Below are positions 59,802 to 64,000 of a DNA stretch of 64,000 bases, piece after piece (position 1 is the stretch's first letter; each line of letters starts with the position of its first letter). The stretch is from UBA5018 sp947463165. GTDB lineage: Bacteria; Cyanobacteriota; Cyanobacteriia; PCC-6307; Cyanobiaceae. The notes below the pieces were generated by a model. That model made no database searches. It had not been told where the DNA came from and worked only from the letters and a program-made list of their open reading frames with translations. Made by a program: the position numbers and the translations under genes. The stretch is taken from contig CALRTY020000018.1 of NCBI GenBank assembly GCA_943371245.1, positions 1 through 64,000 of the forward strand, written 5' to 3'.

Positions 59802-60793
59802 AGACTGTTCTCGATCACCAGGCGACTGATGCCCTGGGCCAGCAGATGGCTGGCGGTGCGCTCAAAGATGCGGGTATCGGGAATTTTGATCACCCGCTGG
59901 CTGCGACCGCAGTGGCGCTTGGCCTGGCGGGGATTGACGAACACCTGTAGCGCCTGGAGCTCCTCCTCGTCGGGGGGCAGCAGCCCCAACTCCGGAAACT
60001 CCTTCAGCGGGCGGGCCTCCAGCTCCACAGTCTTGTCCACCAGCATGTAGACGCTGGCTGGCAGCGGCGCATCCTTCAACGGCTGGCAACTGACCGGCTG
60101 CAGGCGCTGTTCGGTAACTGCTACCGCCAGCAACTCCTCGTCTTCATCTCCAATTAATTCATCGCCGTTTTCCTCATCGTCGTCTAGCTCGTCACCCTCT
60201 TCATCCAGCTCATCGCCTTCTTCCTTATCGTCGTCTCGTTCGTCGCCCTCTTCATCCAGCTGATCGCCATCGTCTTTCGCCCCGTAAACACCACCAACTT
60301 CGTCGCTGTCTTTATCTTCGCTGTCTTCGCCATCGCCGCCATCAAAAGCAGCGGCGCTGGGCTGTTCCATGGCGGTGTCGTCGGCCAGCTCGAAGTCGTC
60401 GGTGTCTTCAATGGCCAGTTCGGCGGCCTGAGCAACCGGGGGAAGTTCAAGGGCGAACTGGCTGATCTGCTGATCGGTGACGACGAGCGGAGCTGGGGGA
60501 ACCGGTGGATCTTGATCGGCCTGGGCCGCCACTGCCGCGGCGTCAAATGCCGTCAGAGGGGGCTGTTGGGGGGAGTTCGGGATCTCCAGAGGCGCCGAGG
60601 GGGGCTTGAGACCGCGAGCTCGATCCTGTTTCAGCTGTTCGTACTCACGGGGCGGCAAAGCCGCCTTCACGGTCCTACTGACCGTATTGGCACTGCAGCC
60701 GTAGACGGCGGCCAGCTCGGCACTGCCCTCCCCGGCGCGGTAACGAGCCACCAGCTCGCTCTTCTGGCTGTCGCTGAGCCGGGAGGCAGCCAT
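59780..60793 (-). CDS. HTH-domain protein with acidic repeat tract
   Basis: About 337 aa from ATG 60793 (60802 also in frame). The N-terminus MAASRLSDSQKSELVARYRAGEGSAELAAVYGCSANTVSRTV is a resolvase-like helix-turn-helix. A central part (about 140-225) is very rich in Asp/Glu with DEEGDE and DDDEENGDE units. The C-terminal block (about 250-337) FVNPRQAKRHCGRSQRVIKIPDTRIFERTASHLLAQGISRLVIENSL looks conserved. This suggests a DNA-binding or nucleoid-associated regulator. The acidic repeat may vary in length by slippage. Confidence 0.7.
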   Translation of the reverse strand: MAASRLSDSQKSELVARYRAGEGSAELAAVYGCSANTVSRTVKAALPPREYEQLKQDRARGLKPPSAPLEIPNSPQQPPLTAFDAAAVAAQADQDPPVPPAPLVVTDQQISQFALELPPVAQAAELAIEDTDDFELADDTAMEQPSAAAFDGGDGEDSEDKDSDEVGGVYGAKDDGDQLDEEGDERDDDKEEGDELDEEGDELDDDEENGDELIGDEDEELLAVAVTEQRLQPVSCQPLKDAPLPASVYMLVDKTVELEARPLKEFPELGLLPPDEEELQALQVFVNPRQAKRHCGRSQRVIKIPDTRIFERTASHLLAQGISRLVIENSLYSLPGA

Positions 60794-60878
60794 GGCAGAC
60801 AATGTGTTCAGCAGTCCACTGTAGGCACCTTGGTCGGCAGCGCTGGCACAATGCCTCCAGTTCGCCGCTTGGCGATGG

Positions 60879-60952
60879 GCTCCCTTAGCTCAGCTGGATA
60901 GAGCAGCTGCCTTCTAAGCAGCCGGTCGTGTGTTCGAATCACACAGGGGGCG
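60879..60952 (+). tRNA. tRNA-Arg (TCT)
   Basis: A 74-nt cloverleaf without encoded CCA: acceptor GCTCCCT/AGGGGGC, D-arm AGCTCAGCTGGATAGAGCA, anticodon stem CTGCC-TTCTAA-GCAG with TCT, T-arm GTGTG-TTCGAATC-ACAC. Discriminator G. The sequence following it is degenerate. Confidence 0.95.
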
Positions 60953-61449
60953 TTAGCAAAAAACCAGTGGCAGAAAGGGATCTAGCCAGGCGAGGGCTTT
61001 TCTGGGGTTGCTGCGGGTCTTCACAGATCAGGAGCTCGAACAGCTGCGCGAGCGGATCCAAGCGAGCCATCACCTGCTGAGCGCCGATCTAGTGGTCTGG
61101 GACTGCTTGGCCTGATTCAGGCAGCAAGGGAAAGCGGCCTGTTCACTCCATCAGCTGCAACTCGCTTTCCCGTCGATGAACGTCATGTCGTTCCCGATCG
61201 GCAAGACGCAGAGATCAACGATCATCTTCATGGGCAGGGGGTGGCAGTGGACCCATTCTGGGAGCAGCTGCGGTATGTGCCGCTAGAGCCCAGCTGGAGG
61301 TCGAGTGCGGTTGGGCGGGATGGGGGGTGTAGTTCCCATCTACGTCCCTGGGGCGAAGCGATGTCCCTAGGGCGCAGCGATGTCCCTGGGGCGAAGCGAT
61401 CCGTACGGTCAGGGGGCTGAACAGGGGGGCAGGTCAGCTCATTCTCGGG
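60953..61449. other. Degenerate stretch downstream of tRNA-Arg
   Basis: About 500 bp in which short frames are broken by stops. One, read from about 61163, gives FPVDERHVVPDRQDAEIND and then GVAVDPFWEQLRYVPLEPSW, protein-like but not recognised. A 19-bp repeat sits at 61344-61400. It looks like the remains of one or more genes lost beside the tRNA. Confidence 0.5.
61344..61400. repeat. Three 19-bp tandem units (GTCCCTGGGGCGAAGCGAT)
   Basis: 61344-61362, 61363-61381 and 61382-61400; the middle unit differs at two positions. Confidence 0.95.
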
Positions 61450-62169
61450 GTGCAGGTGGAGTGGAAGGAGTTTGTGGCCAGTCCCCAGCTGATGGAGGCC
61501 CTTGCTGTCGACACGGTTGACGTCACCTATATCGGCGAGCCAGCACCGATCTTCGCCCAGGCAAGCGTCGCCGTGCTGGTGCCGAAGCACTCCTCCCTGC
61601 GCACGGTCAGTGATCTCAAGGGCAAGCGTGTGGCCATTACCAAGTCCACCAACTCCCAGTTCATTGTGTTCGAAGCCCTCGACAGGATTGGCCTGGGCTT
61701 GGGCGATATCCAACCGGTCTATCTCTCCCCCGCCGATGGCCGCATTGCCTTTGAAGGGGGCAAGGTGGACGCCTGGTCCACCTGGGATCCGTTCCAGACC
61801 TCCGCGGAGAAGGCTCTGGGGGCAAGGATTCTCTACGACGGCAAGGGGCTGCAGCCGAACTCGGGCTATTACCTATCCACCCGTGCGTTCGCGGATGCCA
61901 ACAAGGCCACCATCGCTGTGATTCTCTCCGAAATCACCGCAGTGAACGACTTTGCCGCCAAGAATCCCCGCGTGATCGCCGAAACTCTCTCACCCAAGTA
62001 CGGCCTGCCGGTGGAGGTGCTCGAAGCGGTGGAGCGGCGTCGCCAGCATGGGCTCCAGCCCATCGACAGGCGGGTGATCGCCGGGCAGCAGCGCATCGCC
62101 GATGCCTTTTACCGCGAAAAGCTGCTGCCGAAGAAGCTGAAGATCGAAGAAGCCGTCTGGAGGCCTTGA
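61450..62169 (+). pseudogene. Sulfonate/taurine-type ABC substrate-binding protein, truncated
   Basis: A 239-aa frame from GTG 61450 that matches the SsuA/TauA-like solute-binding family: VEWKEFVASPQLMEALAVDTVDVTYIGEPAPIFAQA, SLRTVSDLKGKRVAITKSTNSQF and PADGRIAFEGGKVDAWSTWDPFQ. The signal peptide and first lobe start (about 75 residues) are absent, and an internal gap of roughly 20 residues follows PIFAQA, where the family usually has a hinge strand. With no export signal and no permease or ATPase nearby, it is probably a decayed relic, though the frame is still open. Confidence 0.65.
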
Positions 62170-62717
62170 TGGCAAGCCTGCTGTTCGAGCATGGGGAACG
62201 GCTTGACGATCCCGCAGCCATCGGCGAGGCGCTTGCTCCGCTCATGGTCACTTTGGCTCACGATCCAGAGCCCTTACCTCCGCAGATCCTGGCGCTGCTC
62301 CTCCTGGTGGTGCCAAGTCCCGAGCAGAGCGAGGCGATTCTCCAGCCCCTCGATCAACGGCTGGAGCGGCTGAAGATCGTTGAGCCCCTCGTTTCCCGTG
62401 ACCTGCTCGCTCTTCATGGTGGCGCCCCCGGCACGGCCGAACACCTGGGGCGGTTTTCCGGGTTTCATACCCACGCTTCCGACGAGGGCCGCTACATCGT
62501 CTCGGGAGAATGCCTGTTTGGTTTCGTTCTTCCCGAGGGGCCCCAGGTGCGGCTCACCCTGCACCCCAGGGATGTGTTGCGCATTCCCGCCGGCACCGAG
62601 CATTGGTTCCAGCTCACGCCCCTCCAGCAGCTCAAGGCGGTGCGCTTGTTTTCCCATGTGGAGGAATGGGTGACCAGGCCCATGGCGCGCACCATTGCCC
62701 CATCTCTGGCAGCCTGA
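62169..62717 (+). CDS. Acireductone dioxygenase-like cupin
   Basis: About 182 aa from ATG 62169, which overlaps the final base of the previous stop. The C-terminal cupin has the ARD metal set GFHTHASDEGRYIVSGEC (His-x-His-x3-Glu, near 95-101) and IPAGTEHWFQL (His near 145) with KAVRLFSHVEEWV. ARD acts in the methionine salvage pathway on 1,2-dihydroxy-5-(methylthio)pentene-3-one. The N-terminal 85 residues differ from typical ARD, so another oxygenase role is possible. No other salvage genes are seen here. It is codirectional with the sulfonate-binding relic. Confidence 0.7.
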   Translation: MASLLFEHGERLDDPAAIGEALAPLMVTLAHDPEPLPPQILALLLLVVPSPEQSEAILQPLDQRLERLKIVEPLVSRDLLALHGGAPGTAEHLGRFSGFHTHASDEGRYIVSGECLFGFVLPEGPQVRLTLHPRDVLRIPAGTEHWFQLTPLQQLKAVRLFSHVEEWVTRPMARTIAPSLAA

Positions 62718-62783
62718 GCTTGCTTCCCTTCGCCGGTTTCGATAATCGTATGTTCTTGATTCTTACGATCTTTCGTTGATAGA

Positions 62784-62801
62784 AACTTGCCGCGGCAAGT
62801 T
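62784..62801. promoter_or_regulatory. Perfect 18-bp palindrome
   Basis: AACTTGCCGCGGCAAGTT reads the same on both strands, 66 bp after the cupin stop. It has the size and symmetry of an operator for a dimeric regulator or of a restriction/methylation-type site. Confidence 0.5.
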
Positions 62802-62910
62802 GTGAGCGCCCACCATCCCCACTACCAGCAAAGTTGTTCGCCATGCCTGACTCACCTACAAGAGGCCGCAAGTTCACGCAGATTTCACTCGGTCAAACTG
62901 CCCCCTCCCC

Positions 62911-62940
62911 GCCTGTTGGCCCTGTCGCAACAGGCTTTTT
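62911..62940 (+). terminator. Intrinsic terminator (+)
   Basis: GCCTGTTG-GCCCTGTCG-CAACAGGC leads into TTTTT. It lies 194 bp after the cupin stop and probably ends that transcript. Confidence 0.85.
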
Positions 62941-63137
62941 CAGCGTCGACTGCCCGTCTTCTTAGAAAGCAGCGGGTCTCTCCGCCGCAGCCAGCTCAAG
63001 GCTTCGCTGCCCAAGGGACTGAAAGCCTAGCCCTCACCATGGAGCGGTCTCAGCTAATCCCCATTCCAGCTTGTTGAACTGGTCGGGATGGAGAGGCGTC
63101 ATCTTTTCAGGCAGATGACAGCTGGAAAATTCAACGG

Positions 63138-63329
63138 TCATCTGCCAACGTGGATGCCGCGAATCGAATCGAGAATGCCAAAGACGTTGAGCAACCAGAT
63201 GATCACGACAACGACGACAACACCGTTGAGAATCCTTCGGATCTGGCGATCCATTGGGATGTAGTTGTTCACTAACCACAGCAGAACCCCGACGACAATC
63301 AGGGTGATTATCAGTGAGACCAGATCCAT
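63138..63329 (-). CDS. Small two-span membrane protein (Thivi_2564 type)
   Basis: A 63-aa protein: MDLVSLIITLIVVGVLLWLV, then NNYIPMDRQIRRILNGVVVVVVIIWLLNVFGI. Two hydrophobic helices flank the NYIPMDRQIRRILN turn, which is conserved in a widespread small membrane protein family (Thivi_2564-like, from memory). The function is unknown. ATG 63329 is the clear start. Confidence 0.8.
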   Translation of the reverse strand: MDLVSLIITLIVVGVLLWLVNNYIPMDRQIRRILNGVVVVVVIIWLLNVFGILDSIRGIHVGR

Positions 63330-63422
63330 CGTATTTTCTCCTTTGTGGTTGTTTGGTGAAAGTGTGGTCAGGCTGTTACTGACTGTGAATGGGGAAGCTC
63401 CCCCATTGGGTCAGATTGTGCA

Positions 63423-63893
63423 TCAGTTGGCAGGTTCTTCCTTTTGCTGGCAACTTTTGGCCTGGTTCAGCAGTAGGCATCCCAGCTCGAAGAGCATTGC
63501 TTGGCTGCAAACCAGTTCGCAGGCTCCAGCGCCGGCCCGCAGGTGATCGGTTCCGTAGCTTATTCGCTCGGGAAATTCCTCTGCAGCAGCAGAGTTGCTC
63601 TCCAACTGTTGGCTGCCTGAATTGATTCGCTTCAGCGTGAGAATTACCTTTTCAATCAATTGCCGCTGGAGGGTGTTGGTGAGGATTAGGTGTTCGCAAA
63701 GTTCCACCAGGTGCTTGCTGGGATCATCCCTGCTGACCCAGGCACCTTCCACACGACACTGCTGGGCTGTTGCTGCGCAGATCGGGGCCATGCCTGCACC
63801 GCTGGCTGTATTACTGTAATTACAATTGGGCGAACTCATCGCATTTGAATCAAGCATGTGACAGTTTTTAAGGCTGATGCAGGATTGGGCCAA
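63423..63893 (-). CDS. Hypothetical Cys-rich protein
   Basis: Up to 156 aa; starts at 63893, 63839 (MSSPNCNYSN) or 63791 are possible. A central block VEGAWVSRDDPSKHLVELCEHLILTNTLQRQLIEKVILTLKRIN looks like two amphipathic helices, and ten Cys are scattered across the frame (NCHM, NCNY, ICAA, QCRV, LCEH, ACELVC, GCLL, SCQQ). I recognise no family. The composition is protein-like and no competing frame exists, so it is probably genuine. Confidence 0.45.
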   Translation of the reverse strand: MAQSCISLKNCHMLDSNAMSSPNCNYSNTASGAGMAPICAATAQQCRVEGAWVSRDDPSKHLVELCEHLILTNTLQRQLIEKVILTLKRINSGSQQLESNSAAAEEFPERISYGTDHLRAGAGACELVCSQAMLFELGCLLLNQAKSCQQKEEPAN

Positions 63894-64000
63894 TTGGCTA
63901 GAGGATCGATCAGCCCTCTAGTCCCTCATCGGATGTGGACTTGTGCCTTGGAACTCCTGGCAAGGTAGGCTCTTTGTGAATTTGGTTCCTCATCGCAAAG

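Larger units (their letters stand above)
62718..63137. other. Spacer with palindrome and terminator, no convincing gene
   Basis: 420 bp between the cupin gene and the next minus-strand gene. A 40-codon frame at 62842-62964 (MPDSPTRGRKFTQISLGQ) runs through the terminator at 62911 and has no recognisable motif. Confidence 0.4.

Overview
The window looks like a GC-rich picocyanobacterial chromosome segment (Cyanobium / freshwater or brackish Synechococcus type). This rests on the gene content: a high-light-inducible protein, CGLD27/DUF1230, DUF3318, DUF3386, DUF2811, a cyanobacterial-type chorismate lyase and CbiX, all among dense housekeeping genes. No species can be fixed from the sequence alone. 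About 50 protein genes and two tRNAs are supported.

Layout. 1-8.9 kb: two giant, probably secreted phosphatases in tandem, one phytase-like/5'-nucleotidase with RTX repeats (cut by the window edge) and one PhoD type with cadherin-like repeats and a DUF4114 end; this reads as a phosphorus-scavenging locus. 9-23 kb: acyltransferase, periplasmic NTF2-like protein, TVP38 membrane protein, ligA, SprT-like protein, several conserved cyanobacterial proteins, chorismate lyase, a GspC-like protein overlapping mnmG, and an orphan feoA. 23.2-28 kb: a three-gene RND efflux operon. 28-34.4 kb: UspA, ParB-like protein, hli, a CbiX chelatase with a His-rich tail, a DUF2811 protein preceded by about 200 codons of tandem repeats, a GMC oxidoreductase and the initiator tRNA. 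34.5-46.5 kb: asparaginase, CGLD27, rsfS, DUF3318, carB, DUF3386, an ABC exporter, an S4 protein, tpiA and folP. 46.5-51 kb: four minor (pseudo)pilin genes in an overlapping operon, then lepA. 51-60.8 kb: NifU-like scaffold, serS, rseP, rpsN, pnp, cysQ, rsmI, LapA-like and an acidic HTH protein. 60.9-64 kb: tRNA-Arg followed by a decayed stretch with a damaged sulfonate-binding protein, an acireductone-dioxygenase-like cupin and small ORFs.

Two genome-scale patterns stand out beyond the genes. First, a dispersed element of about 105 bp occurs at least five times in intergenic spacers in both orientations. Its terminal inverted repeats change together between copies, and a conserved core reads GGAGCCCTGATGC. 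Second, many spacers hold short tandem duplications, each with its own unit. They often begin at or just after a stop codon, and in two cases the unit is the 3' end of the gene itself (serS, uspA). The same slippage-like expansion appears inside genes: the DUF2811 leader, the CbiX His-rich tail, the Arg/Pro/Glu/Ala repeat at 17.8 kb and the acidic tract at 60.2 kb.

All function calls come from reading motifs in the translated sequence. No database search was run.
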